A stretch of 64,000 nt of DNA from Lachnospiraceae bacterium (GTDB lineage: Bacteria > Bacillota > Clostridia > Lachnospirales > Lachnospiraceae). A program made the position numbers and the translations under genes. The stretch covers positions 38,426 through 102,425 of the forward strand of contig JAGAJL010000017.1 in NCBI GenBank assembly GCA_017626095.1, given 5' to 3'. The notes beneath the pieces were generated by a model that was given only the letters and a program-made list of their open reading frames with translations, did no database searches and was not told where the DNA came from. Positions 45,505 to 54,310 of this stretch are shown here, piece after piece (positions within the stretch are counted from its first letter, which is position 1; each line of letters starts with the position of its first letter).

Positions 45505-45685
45505 AATGTTTCAAAAGATTGAAGATCAGATTCAGATATTGGAAAGAGAAGATGTTCCTTTAGAGGATTCTCTGGCTGCATACGAAGAGGGAATGAAATA
45601 TATCAAGTCGTGTCATGAAGCAATCACAAGTGTTGAAAAGAAAGTGATGCTGATACGTGAGAATGGAGAAACGGATGAACTTTAA
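45473..45685 (+). CDS. xseB: Exodeoxyribonuclease VII small subunit
   Basis: The protein is 70 aa, with the family core LEREDVPLEDSLAAYEEGMKYIKSCHEAI. The start follows TCGGAGGAGAAAA. It overlaps both xseA and ispA, as expected for a tightly coupled operon. Confidence 0.93.
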   Translation: MATEKKLNIDEMFQKIEDQIQILEREDVPLEDSLAAYEEGMKYIKSCHEAITSVEKKVMLIRENGETDEL

Positions 45686-46568
45686 AGACGAACTGAAACA
45701 AAAAGTGGAAGATATTGAAACGATGATTTTTTCAAGGCTTCCCAAAGAAGAAGGACCTCAGAAAACCGTAATTTCGGCTATGCGCTACAGCGTAATGGCA
45801 GGAGGAAAACGATTAAGACCTTTATTAATGCAGGAAGCTTACCGCTTGTTTGGAAAAGAGGATTCCAAGGTGTATCCGTTTATGGCTGCACTGGAGTATA
45901 TTCACAATTATTCGCTGGTTCATGATGATTTACCGGCCATGGATAATGATGAATACCGGAGAGGTCAAAAGACGACACATGTTGTTTATGGTGAAGATTT
46001 AGCAATTCTAGCAGGTGATGCATTGTTAAATTATGCATTTGAAACCATTGCCGACGGAATGATGCAAAATCCGTCAGATGCCGATATGGTCAAAGCTTTT
46101 CAGATTTTTGCAAAAAAAGCCGGAATTTTCGGAATGGTTGGCGGACAGAGTGTAGATGTCATCAATGAAAACAACAACTGCGAGATGACTATGGATGATA
46201 TTCTCTTCATCCATGAAAATAAGACTGCAGCTTTGATTGAGTGTGCACTGATGTGTGGAGCTGCGTTAGCAGGTGCTAACGATGAACAGATTTCACAGAT
46301 GGAAAAAGTCGGTTCCAATATTGGTCTGGCGTTTCAGATTCAGGACGATATTCTGGATGCTACCGGTTCTTTTGAAGAATTGGGCAAACCCATTGGCAGT
46401 GATGAAAAAAATCAAAAAGCCACCTATCTTTCTCTTCAGGGAATGGAAAAGTCGGCAGATGATGTAAAGCGTCTCTCAAAAGAGGCTGTTGATATTCTTT
46501 TACAGATGCCAAACCGCAATGAGTTTCTGGAAGAGCTTGTTATGTCCTTAGTAGAAAGAAGAAGTTAA
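45675..46568 (+). CDS. ispA: Polyprenyl (farnesyl) diphosphate synthase
   Basis: The protein is 297 aa from ATG 45675 (GGAG six bases before it); longer in-frame starts at 45657 and 45663 lie deeper in xseB. It joins IPP and DMAPP to FPP. First Asp-rich motif: SLVHDDLPAMDNDEYRRG; second: FQIQDDILDATGSFEELGKP. It feeds UppS (29801). Confidence 0.95.
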   Translation: MNFKDELKQKVEDIETMIFSRLPKEEGPQKTVISAMRYSVMAGGKRLRPLLMQEAYRLFGKEDSKVYPFMAALEYIHNYSLVHDDLPAMDNDEYRRGQKTTHVVYGEDLAILAGDALLNYAFETIADGMMQNPSDADMVKAFQIFAKKAGIFGMVGGQSVDVINENNNCEMTMDDILFIHENKTAALIECALMCGAALAGANDEQISQMEKVGSNIGLAFQIQDDILDATGSFEELGKPIGSDEKNQKATYLSLQGMEKSADDVKRLSKEAVDILLQMPNRNEFLEELVMSLVERRS

Positions 46569-46571
46569 TTT

Positions 46572-48446
46572 ATGATTTTAGAACAAATACAGAAAGAAAA
46601 TGATATCAAAAAAATAGATCCAAAAGATTATAAATTGCTGGCAGAAGAAATCCGTACATTTCTGATTGAAAAAATCAGCGAAAACGGAGGTCATCTTGGC
46701 TCTAATCTGGGAACTGTTGAACTGACAATGGCTCTGCATCTGGTGTTGGATCTGCCAAAGGATAAAATTATCTGGGATGTCGGACATCAGTCCTATACAC
46801 ATAAGCTTTTGACCGGACGTCGTGATGGTTTTGATTCATTGCGAAAATTTGGCGGTATGAGCGGTTTCCCAAAGCGAAAAGAAAGTCAGTGTGATGCGTT
46901 TGATACCGGACACAGTTCTACATCGCTTTCTGCCGGATTGGGACTGGTAAAAGCCAGAGATATCCTGCATGAAGATTATAAGATTGTATCCGTTATAGGA
47001 GATGGATCCTTAACCGGAGGGATGGCATATGAAGCTTTGAACAATGCCTCCCGTATGGGCTCCAATTTTATGATTGTATTAAATGACAATAATATGTCGA
47101 TTGCGGAAAATATCGGCGGAATTTCCAATTATTTAAACGGGATTCGAACCAATGAAAAATATCTGGGATTGAAGGACAGCATTTATTACGGATTAAAGGA
47201 TGGCTCCAAACAGAGACAGAAAGTTGTAAAAGGCATCCAGAACGTAAAAAACAGTATTAAACAACTGGTGATTCCCGGAATGTTTTTTGAAGATATGGGT
47301 ATTACCTATCTAGGTCCGGTGGACGGACATGATATCAGAGCCATGAGGAAGGTTTTTAATGAAGCGAAAAGCGTTAAAAATGCGGTTCTGATTCATGTGA
47401 TTACACAAAAAGGAAAGGGCTATGAACCGGCGAGAAAACATCCTTCCAGATTTCATGGTGCCGAGCCTTTTGATATTGAAACAGGCATTCCGAAAAAGCA
47501 GAAAGAACAGGCTTCTTATACAGATGTATTTGCAACGGTTATTAATAAACTTGCTGAAAAAGATGATAAAATTGTCGCTATTACGGCAGCCATGCCGGAT
47601 GGCACCGGTTTAAAACGGTTTTCCAGTCGTTATCCGGATCGCTTTTTTGACGTCGGCATTGCGGAAGAACATGCGGTTACCTTTGCTGCGGGGTTAGCGG
47701 CAGGCGGTTTAAAACCGGTGGTTGCTATTTATTCCTCTTTTTTGCAGCGTGCCTATGACCAGATTGTACATGACGTATGTATTCAAAATCTTCCGGTTGT
47801 ATTTGCGATTGACCGGGCAGGTTTGGTGGGCAGTGACGGCGAGACGCATCAGGGTATTTTTGATCTTTCCTATTTGTCCGGCATTCCCAATATGCATATC
47901 ATGGCTCCAAAAAATAAATGGGAATTATCGGATATGTTGAAATTTGCCGTTCGTTTTGATGGACCGATTGCTATTCGTTATCCTAGGGGAACGGCCTGTG
48001 ATCTTATGAAAGAATACCGTGCTCCCATCGAATATGGTAAAGCCGAGCTTTTACAAACAGGAAAAGATGTTGCGATTTTAGCAGTCGGCAGTATGGTTGA
48101 AACAGCACTTAAAGTTAAGGAACTTTTAGAAACTGATGGAATGAATCCTACACTTGTCAATGCCCGTTTTGTAAAACCGATTGATACGGAAATGATTGAC
48201 CGGCTTATGGAAAATCACAGTGTCATTGTGACGATGGAAGAAAATGTCTTATGCGGTGGTTTTGGTGAAAAAGTCTTAACCTATATACAGGATAAAAACA
48301 GAAAAATACAAGTGCTTCCCATTGCACTTCCGGATGCTTATGTCGAGCACGGAAATGTTGATTTGCTAAAAAAAGAATTGGGTATGGATGCCGAAACGAT
48401 TGCCGGACGAATTAAAGAAGAAGTGGGAAATACCAATACAATATAA
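46572..48446 (+). CDS. dxs: 1-deoxy-D-xylulose-5-phosphate synthase
   Basis: The protein is 624 aa. It is the first step of the MEP pathway and depends on thiamine diphosphate. Motifs: GHLGSNLGTVELTMALH, the TPP site GDGSLTGGMAYEALNNA, and the pyrimidine domain FDVGIAEEHAVTFAAGLA; the C-terminal domain has FGEKVLTYIQD. It is 3 bp after ispA. Confidence 0.97.
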   Translation: MILEQIQKENDIKKIDPKDYKLLAEEIRTFLIEKISENGGHLGSNLGTVELTMALHLVLDLPKDKIIWDVGHQSYTHKLLTGRRDGFDSLRKFGGMSGFPKRKESQCDAFDTGHSSTSLSAGLGLVKARDILHEDYKIVSVIGDGSLTGGMAYEALNNASRMGSNFMIVLNDNNMSIAENIGGISNYLNGIRTNEKYLGLKDSIYYGLKDGSKQRQKVVKGIQNVKNSIKQLVIPGMFFEDMGITYLGPVDGHDIRAMRKVFNEAKSVKNAVLIHVITQKGKGYEPARKHPSRFHGAEPFDIETGIPKKQKEQASYTDVFATVINKLAEKDDKIVAITAAMPDGTGLKRFSSRYPDRFFDVGIAEEHAVTFAAGLAAGGLKPVVAIYSSFLQRAYDQIVHDVCIQNLPVVFAIDRAGLVGSDGETHQGIFDLSYLSGIPNMHIMAPKNKWELSDMLKFAVRFDGPIAIRYPRGTACDLMKEYRAPIEYGKAELLQTGKDVAILAVGSMVETALKVKELLETDGMNPTLVNARFVKPIDTEMIDRLMENHSVIVTMEENVLCGGFGEKVLTYIQDKNRKIQVLPIALPDAYVEHGNVDLLKKELGMDAETIAGRIKEEVGNTNTI

Positions 48447-48520
48447 TGATGTTGGGTCAGAAGGTATTTTGCCTCCATGATACCAACGGATTGCTACGCA
48501 TTTTGTGCTCTCGCAATCCT
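48446..48520 (+). repeat. REP-like repeat, copy 2
   Basis: It begins ATGATGTTGGGTCAGAAGG and continues TATTTTGCCTCCATGATACC, AACGGATTGCTACGC, then GCTCTCGCAATCC. It lies in the dxs-tlyA gap. The second half forms a GGATTGC/GCAATCC hairpin that is the inverse of the one after polC. Confidence 0.75.
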
Positions 48521-48559
48521 AAAACAGAGACATTATTAATCAGAAAAAGAGAAACATAA

Positions 48560-49369
48560 ATGAAAGAACGTTTGGATATTCTTTTGGTAAAACGAAATTT
48601 GGCGCCGTCCAGAGAAAAAGCAAAAGCAGTCATTATGTCAGGCATTGTTTATGTGGATGGACAAAAAGAAGATAAAGCAGGATCTGTTTTTGAAGATACG
48701 GTCACGATTGAGGTTCGGGGAAATACCTTACCATATGTCAGCAGGGGCGGATTGAAGTTAGAAAAAGCTTTTGCGGTTTTTCCCATACAGGTAAAAGATT
48801 ATACATGTATCGATATCGGAGCCTCCACCGGAGGATTTACTGACTGTATGTTGCAAAACGGAGCTAAAAAGGTATATGCGGTTGATGTGGGTCACGGTCA
48901 GCTCGACTGGAAACTTCGTAATGATGAACGTGTTATCTGTATGGAAAAAACCAATTTTCGCTATGTGACTGGTGAACAGATACCGGAAAAACTGGACTTT
49001 GCCGCAACGGATGTTTCTTTCATTTCGCTTACCAAAATTCTGCCGCCTGCGAAAGCTCTATTAAAAAAAGATGCCTATATGGTCTGTCTGATCAAGCCGC
49101 AGTTTGAAGCCGGTAGGGAAAAAGTAGGAAAAAAAGGAGTTGTGACGGATCCTAAAGTTCATAAAGAAGTAATCGAACATGTGGAATTGTTTGCCGCATC
49201 TATAGGATTAGAAGTCGTTTCGCTGGATTTTTCTCCGATTAAAGGACCGGAAGGAAATATTGAATACTTGCTATTGTTAAAAAATGTATCGGATACAGAG
49301 ACGAAGGCTCCATTATCAGAAATTGAAGCGGTTGTGACTGCTTCACAAAATGCACTTTCACATAAGTAG
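48560..49369 (+). CDS. tlyA: TlyA-family rRNA (cytidine-2'-O)-methyltransferase
   Basis: The protein is 269 aa. An N-terminal S4 RNA-binding domain (ERLDILLVKRNLAPSREKAKA) is followed by an FtsJ-like SAM fold (DIGASTGGFTDCMLQNGA; VDVGHGQL; TDVSFISL; LIKPQFEAGRE). The Bacillus homologue is YqxC. It sits between dxs and nadK as in many Clostridia. Confidence 0.93.
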   Translation: MKERLDILLVKRNLAPSREKAKAVIMSGIVYVDGQKEDKAGSVFEDTVTIEVRGNTLPYVSRGGLKLEKAFAVFPIQVKDYTCIDIGASTGGFTDCMLQNGAKKVYAVDVGHGQLDWKLRNDERVICMEKTNFRYVTGEQIPEKLDFAATDVSFISLTKILPPAKALLKKDAYMVCLIKPQFEAGREKVGKKGVVTDPKVHKEVIEHVELFAASIGLEVVSLDFSPIKGPEGNIEYLLLLKNVSDTETKAPLSEIEAVVTASQNALSHK

Positions 49370-49376
49370 GATGAAT

Positions 49377-50192
49377 ATGAAAAAAGTATATATTATTACA
49401 AATACGGCAAAAGATCCGTCATTATCCGTCACGCATAATCTTGTTTCTTTGTTGAAAGAATATGAGATAGAGAGTGTTTTAGCACCAAAACCGTTGACGG
49501 ATGATGTTGAGTGCATCCTTGTTTTGGGTGGAGATGGCACCCTGTTAAAGGCATCAACGGATTATGCGGATCGAAATATCCCATTTCTTGGAATCAATTT
49601 AGGAACGCTTGGTTTTATGACAGAGGTCGAAATCGGTCAGATGGATTCTGCCGTTCGTGCACTTTTGGATAAGACTTATACAATAGAAGAACGTATGATG
49701 CTAAATGGGAGTATCCAATTAAAATCAGGAGAAACCTATTTTGGTCATGCCTTAAACGATATTGTTCTGACAAGAAAAGGATCTTTGCACATTCTGGCAT
49801 TTGATATCTTTGTCAACGGTCGCTTTTTAAACAGTTATAAAGCAGATGGCATGATTGTATCGACACCGACCGGATCCACAGGATACAATATGTCCGCGGG
49901 GGGACCTATCATCGAACCGAAGGCTAAAATGATCTTACTGACACCGATTTGTCCGCATACATTAAGCGCCAGAAGTATTGTTTTGTCTGCGGATGATGAA
50001 ATTGTGATTAAGATTACCAATGGCAGAAATGGCGAAAAACAGGAAATGGAAGTGAATTTTGACGGCTCCGTAACAAAGAACCTGACGACGGGAGATGAGA
50101 TTAAAATCACAAAATCCGAGAAAGTTACGCAGTTTATCCGGTTAAGTCATGTCAGTTTTTTGGAAATATTGAATAAAAAATTTAACGATTAA
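49377..50192 (+). CDS. nadK: NAD kinase
   Basis: The protein is 271 aa from ATG 49377, the second of two close ATGs (49371 and 49377) behind TAAGTAGG. It makes NADP. Motifs: LVLGGDGTLLKA and DGMIVSTPTGSTGYNMSAGGP. In related genomes an argR gene often lies between nadK and recN; here there are only 109 non-coding bases. Confidence 0.94.
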   Translation: MKKVYIITNTAKDPSLSVTHNLVSLLKEYEIESVLAPKPLTDDVECILVLGGDGTLLKASTDYADRNIPFLGINLGTLGFMTEVEIGQMDSAVRALLDKTYTIEERMMLNGSIQLKSGETYFGHALNDIVLTRKGSLHILAFDIFVNGRFLNSYKADGMIVSTPTGSTGYNMSAGGPIIEPKAKMILLTPICPHTLSARSIVLSADDEIVIKITNGRNGEKQEMEVNFDGSVTKNLTTGDEIKITKSEKVTQFIRLSHVSFLEILNKKFND

Positions 50193-50301
50193 AATAGTTT
50201 TTCTTTTCGGCTGATTTCATATAAAATGATGTTCGGGGTTGATGGTTTATCTTACGCAGAATCAGAATTGGGAGAGATGATGCAAAGATAAGGAGATAAA
50301 A

Positions 50302-51981
50302 ATGTTAGATAGTATACAGGTAAAAAATGTAGCTTTAATTGACGCTGCTGAGGTTGAATTTGAAAAAGGACTGAATATTCTGACCGGCGAAACCGGTGCC
50401 GGAAAATCGATTTTATTATCATCGGTTCAACTGGCGCTTGGAGCAAAGGCAGATAAAAGTCTGATCAGACAGGGAGCGGAATATGCGTCCGTTACTTTGT
50501 CTTTCTCTCCAAGCAAAGCGCAGAGAGAGCAATTACATAATATGGATATCGATTGTGAAGATGATATTCTGATTTTACAAAGACGGATATATCCTACCAA
50601 AAGCGTCTGCAAAATCAATGGGGAAACCGTTGTTCAAAAAACAATGCAGACTGTGGCAGAGCTGTTAATCGACATTCATGGTCAAAGAGAACATCAGGCG
50701 GTATTAAAAGCATCTGTTCAGGAAGAAATGCTGGATGCTTATTGTATGGATGATATCTTGGCAGATTTGGAAAAAACAAAGCTTTTATATCAAGAATATA
50801 AAGATTTGGAAAAGCAACTTCTGGATTTAGAAGGTCAGGATACAAACAGGGAAAGAGAACTGGATTTTGCCAGATATGAATTGGATGAAATCGAGAAAGC
50901 TGAACTAAAACTTCATGAAGACGAAGAGTTGCAGGAACAATATGAACGCCTGTCCAATGCAAAAAAGATTGAAGACTGTGTCGGCAATGGCCATGAAGTG
51001 TTGTGTGGTTCCAATCAGGGTATTTTAAACAGTCTTTCTTTGGTACTTCGCGATTTAAGTCAGGTCAAGGATTACGATACAGAGTTAGCACAGGTTTATT
51101 CACAACTGTCTGACGTGGAGAATAGTTTACAGGATTGCGGTCATTTTTTAGACCGCTATCTGGACCGTTTTGGATTGGAAAGCGGTGATTTGGCAGCTGT
51201 GACGGAGCGGCTGAATCTGATTAATCATCTCAAAGACAAATATGGTAATTCGTTGGAAGATATTCTGAAATATGCAGCGCATTTAACCGACAAAATTGAA
51301 CAAATTGAAAACCGGGAACAATATCTGATTGATAAACAAAAAGAATTAGAGAAGTTAAAAGCTGAATATGAAAGCTATTCCCAAAAACTGCATAAGATGC
51401 GAGCAAAGATGGCTAAAGATTTGTCCGATAAAATGATGCAGGCGCTTGCCGATCTCAATTTTGAACAATGTCGTTTTGAAGTAGAATGTGAATACCGGAA
51501 AGATCAAATGAAAAAGAACGGATGCAGTTATATTACGTTTATGATTTCATTAAATCGTGGTGAGCCGTTAAAGCCATTGGCTGCTGTTGCCAGTGGTGGT
51601 GAATTATCAAGAATTATGCTTGCGTTTAAGTCTGTGTTTGCAGATAAAGATCAGACGGAAACGCTGGTGTTTGATGAAATTGATGCCGGTATCAGTGGAA
51701 AGACTGCTTGGAAAGTTTCGGAAAAATTAGCAGTTTTACGAAACAATCATCAGGTAATCTGCATCACACATTTACCGCAGATTGCTGCGATGGCAGATGT
51801 TCATTTTTGTATTGAAAAATCATCTTCTGATGAAAGGACAAGCACAACCGTAAAAAAACTGGATGAAAATGATAGCATTGCCGAAATCGGAAGACTATTA
51901 GGAACCGATCAATTAACCGATGCCGTTTTACAAAATGCGTTGGAAATGAAAAATATGGCAAAGCAGACAAAACAATACTAA
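50302..51981 (+). CDS. recN: DNA repair protein RecN
   Basis: The protein is 559 aa. It is an SMC-like ATPase for double-strand break repair. Walker A is ILTGETGAGKSILLSSV, then a long coiled-coil middle (about 150-375), the ABC signature AVASGGELSRIMLAFK, and Walker B LVFDEIDAGISG. The start follows AAGGAGATAAAA and a terminator follows the gene. Confidence 0.96.
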   Translation: MLDSIQVKNVALIDAAEVEFEKGLNILTGETGAGKSILLSSVQLALGAKADKSLIRQGAEYASVTLSFSPSKAQREQLHNMDIDCEDDILILQRRIYPTKSVCKINGETVVQKTMQTVAELLIDIHGQREHQAVLKASVQEEMLDAYCMDDILADLEKTKLLYQEYKDLEKQLLDLEGQDTNRERELDFARYELDEIEKAELKLHEDEELQEQYERLSNAKKIEDCVGNGHEVLCGSNQGILNSLSLVLRDLSQVKDYDTELAQVYSQLSDVENSLQDCGHFLDRYLDRFGLESGDLAAVTERLNLINHLKDKYGNSLEDILKYAAHLTDKIEQIENREQYLIDKQKELEKLKAEYESYSQKLHKMRAKMAKDLSDKMMQALADLNFEQCRFEVECEYRKDQMKKNGCSYITFMISLNRGEPLKPLAAVASGGELSRIMLAFKSVFADKDQTETLVFDEIDAGISGKTAWKVSEKLAVLRNNHQVICITHLPQIAAMADVHFCIEKSSSDERTSTTVKKLDENDSIAEIGRLLGTDQLTDAVLQNALEMKNMAKQTKQY

Positions 51982-52009
51982 AGTAAAAAATCAAAACATT
52001 GAAACACTA

Positions 52010-52043
52010 AAGAAGGAGATGAATTCTCCTTCTTTTCTTTTTT
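52010..52043 (+). terminator. Terminator after recN
   Basis: AGAAGGAG, loop ATGAATT, CTCCTTCTTTTC and further T residues. Confidence 0.9.
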
Positions 52044-52080
52044 TATTGACGAGGAAAATGCAATGTCATGAGGTGTTTTT

Positions 52081-53358
52081 ATGAAAAAATATAAGATATG
52101 TTTATATATTGCTTTTATATGTTTGGTCTGTATGAGTATCGTACTCTTTGAGTATCTGTTCTATCGCCAAATTCCGGATGTTATCTATTTAAAGGATGGT
52201 ACTGAGGAAAAGTTTGAATTTGCCTTGCCGGTTACCGGAGAAATAACAGAAGACGTGCCGGCTGTCGAAACATTTGGAAATACGCAAATGCCATTAAATG
52301 AGAATATGGAATTGACAGCATATCAAAATCAGTACCGAACAGAGCAAGGACAATATATATGGAAAATTAAGTTGTTTGGAATGTTTCCATTAAAGGATGT
52401 CAGACTTGAGGTTGTTGAGGATAAGTATGTGTATCCGATTGGCTGTCCCGTCGGTATCTATGTGAAATCGGAAGGGGTTTTAGTGGCAGGATTAGGGAAT
52501 GTAAAAACCACTCCGACAACGGAAGAATGTCCCTGCAATCACATTTTACAGGCTGGCGATTATATTTTGGAAGTTAACGGACAGACTGTCAGTTTAAAAA
52601 ACGATGTGATCAATCTGGTCCGGGAATCGCAGGGAAATCCCGTTGTATTGACCATCCGTAGAAATGGAGAAATCAGCCAGGTAGAGGTTGTGCCGGTTTT
52701 GAATTTGGAAGGCGTATTTCAGATTGGCGTCTGGGTGAGGGATTCGGCGCAGGGAATTGGCACATTGACCTATGTTGATGAGGAGGGTGGTTTTGGTGCA
52801 TTGGGACATGGAATTAATGATATCGATACGGCGAAGCTCTTAAATATTGACTATGGAGGTCTATATGAAACAGAAATTGTAAGTGTAAAAAAAGGAACAA
52901 CCGGAGAACCGGGAGAAATATCCGGTGTCATTCGCTTTTTGGATAGTGCAAAAATCGGATCGATTGAAAATAATACAGCAAATGGAATATATGGAAAGAC
53001 ACTGGAAAATGAAACGGTGGTTGATTATGAAGCAATAGAGAAATATCCGGTTGCATTAAAACAGGAAATCCGTCTTGGGGATGCCCAGATGGCTTTTATG
53101 TCCGGAGATGATTGGAATTTATATGACATCGAAATAACAAATATTGATTATAGCCAGAGTGAGGGAAACAGGGGATTGGTAATTAAGGTTACAGACCCTG
53201 AATTGATTGATAAAACCGGTGGAATTATTCAGGGGATGAGTGGATCTCCCATTCTTCAGGACGGCAAAATTATCGGAGCCGTAACACACGTTTTTGTAAA
53301 TGATCCGACAAAGGGCTATGGGATATTCCTCGAATCTATGTTAAATCATGGAAATTAA
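52081..53358 (+). CDS. spoIVB: SpoIVB serine peptidase (stage IV sporulation, sigma-K signalling)
   Basis: The protein is 425 aa. It is made in the forespore and triggers pro-sigma-K processing. It has an N-terminal membrane helix (ICLYIAFICLVCMSIVLFEYL), a PDZ domain near 140-210 and the S55 peptidase domain: GALGHGIND (catalytic His near 243), the acidic VTDPELIDKTGGII near 370, and [13 protein letters not shown] (catalytic Ser near 389). The last codons are odd: this copy ends GYGIFLESMLNHGN, while a second 3' tip 10,225 bp downstream encodes [12 protein letters not shown]. Bases 53237-53327 are repeated exactly there. This copy is therefore a complete gene whose final codons seem to come from an inserted element. 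Confidence 0.95.
   Translation: MKKYKICLYIAFICLVCMSIVLFEYLFYRQIPDVIYLKDGTEEKFEFALPVTGEITEDVPAVETFGNTQMPLNENMELTAYQNQYRTEQGQYIWKIKLFGMFPLKDVRLEVVEDKYVYPIGCPVGIYVKSEGVLVAGLGNVKTTPTTEECPCNHILQAGDYILEVNGQTVSLKNDVINLVRESQGNPVVLTIRRNGEISQVEVVPVLNLEGVFQIGVWVRDSAQGIGTLTYVDEEGGFGALGHGINDIDTAKLLNIDYGGLYETEIVSVKKGTTGEPGEISGVIRFLDSAKIGSIENNTANGIYGKTLENETVVDYEAIEKYPVALKQEIRLGDAQMAFMSGDDWNLYDIEITNIDYSQSEGNRGLVIKVTDPELIDKTGGIIQGMSGSPILQDGKIIGAVTHVFVNDPTKGYGIFLESMLNHGN
53237..53327 (+). repeat. 91-bp direct repeat, left copy (end of spoIVB)
   Basis: It begins TGAGTGGATCTCCCATTC and ends AAGGGCTATGGGATATT. It is identical, base for base, to 63462-63552. Sequence outside the repeat differs on both sides. It is the left boundary of the accessory island. 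Confidence 0.95.
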
Positions 53359-53382
53359 GAAGGCCGGTTGGCCTTCTTTTTT
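53357..53382 (+). terminator. Terminator after spoIVB
   Basis: AAGAAGGCC, GGTT, GGCCTTCTTTTTT. The stem begins inside the stop codon of spoIVB. Confidence 0.92.
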
Positions 53383-53432
53383 AATGACTTGTATTATGGT
53401 GTATGATATAATTAATGAATAAAACTTGAAGT

Positions 53433-53537
53433 TTATAAATAGCTGACAACGGTCTGCCCGCTGCTTTGGCATTCTTCTATAAGTTTGTACCGGTTTTGGC
53501 CACGCACCTGATTTTTGACTAAAGTAGCCTGAACCAT
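53433..53537 (-). pseudogene. Truncated IS66-type TnpA (34 aa)
   Basis: On the minus strand, TTGGAGGAGG is followed by ATG at 53537 and an ORF of 34 codons reading MVQATLVKNQV... and YKLIEECQSSGQTVVSYL, then TAA at 53433. The LIEECQSSGQTV segment resembles the helix-turn-helix start of small IS66-family TnpA proteins, which normally continue about 80-100 residues. No TnpB or TnpC is present, so this is probably a remnant at the start of the accessory island. The match is from memory of the family pattern. Confidence 0.5.
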
Positions 53538-53726
53538 AAATAGCCTCCTCCAATTAGACTCGAAAAAGACGAAAAAGTCTAAGTCTAAAGATACGAGGTT
53601 ATTGTCTCATGTTTTTTAGGGGAATTTAAGGCACTGTTTTTTTGAGCGCTTACGTTTAGTACATATCATGCTTCATTGAAGAATGATATCCTATGTTTTA
53701 TTTGTGTTAGAGTAAAAGAGGTGTTT

Positions 53727-54059
53727 ATGGAGGATATAAAAGCAACTTCAGTTTTTGTTTCATCAATCTTTGAAGAGCCCCCAAAACAATGGGGATTACG
53801 CGGTGATCCCTATTTATGGGAAGAGATGAAAAATGAATTTTCAACAGTACCAGTAAAGATATCATTAGAAGATTTTGAAAAGAGATTTAAAGAGATATTT
53901 GAAAAACTTACGGGAGCTCCTTTAACCAGAGAATGTCATGTGTTCGTATCAAAGTATGCACAAGGTGGAATGTCTGGTGGTCAGATCTGTGGAGAATTTT
54001 GGATAGATAAGGCACTTCCGTTGTTATTGGCGAGATTAAAAGAAGGAGTAAACATATAA
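53727..54059 (+). CDS. Hypothetical protein, 110 aa
   Basis: Start ATG 53727 follows AAAAGAGGTGTTT; the frame is open upstream to 53676 without a ribosome site. The product is acidic and soluble, with no membrane helix or signal. Recognisable blocks are EEPPKQWGLRGDPYLWEEM, DFEKRFKEIFEKLTGAPL and KYAQGGMSGGQICGEFWIDKALPLLLARL. I do not recognise the family. It sits between the island's left edge and a TetR-SDR pair and ends at a terminator, so it is transcribed on its own. An immunity or small accessory role would be a guess. Confidence 0.7.
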   Translation: MEDIKATSVFVSSIFEEPPKQWGLRGDPYLWEEMKNEFSTVPVKISLEDFEKRFKEIFEKLTGAPLTRECHVFVSKYAQGGMSGGQICGEFWIDKALPLLLARLKEGVNI

Positions 54060-54195
54060 AATGAAAAAATAGGTTTCGTTGGTAGGACAGGCACTGAGAA
54101 TCCTATTCCACGGTGGTATCGTGAGTAACCATTTGGAATGAAAAGAGACAGGATATAAACAAAAAAGTTAATTTGAATATGATGAAGAGATGAAG

Positions 54196-54229
54196 AACCA
54201 TTGTAGAGTGAAATCTACAGTGGTTTTTT
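54196..54229 (+). terminator. Terminator after the 110-aa gene
   Basis: AACCATTGTAGA, loop, TCTACAGTGGTTTTTT. It lies before the TetR promoter. Confidence 0.85.
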
Positions 54230-54250
54230 ATATGGAAGAATATTTGTGTA

Positions 54251-54298
54251 TTGACAATCTAACAATTGTTAGATAAAATATACCTAACAGTTGTTAGG
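54251..54298 (+). promoter_or_regulatory. Promoter and twin TetR operators
   Basis: TTGACA (54251), 17-bp spacer, TAAAAT (54274). Two palindromes overlap and follow the promoter: TCTAACAATTGTTAGA fills the spacer (54258-54273) and CCTAACAGTTGTTAGG lies at 54283-54298, centres 25 bp apart. This is a textbook arrangement for repression by the TetR-family gene just downstream. Confidence 0.85.
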
Positions 54299-54310
54299 TG
54301 GAGGCGTATT

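Noticed and set aside
54072-54160. GGTGGTATCGTGAG resembles the T-box antiterminator core
   Set aside because: The match is partial, the following terminator is about 75 bases away with other sequence between, and no specifier stem or aminoacyl-related gene follows.
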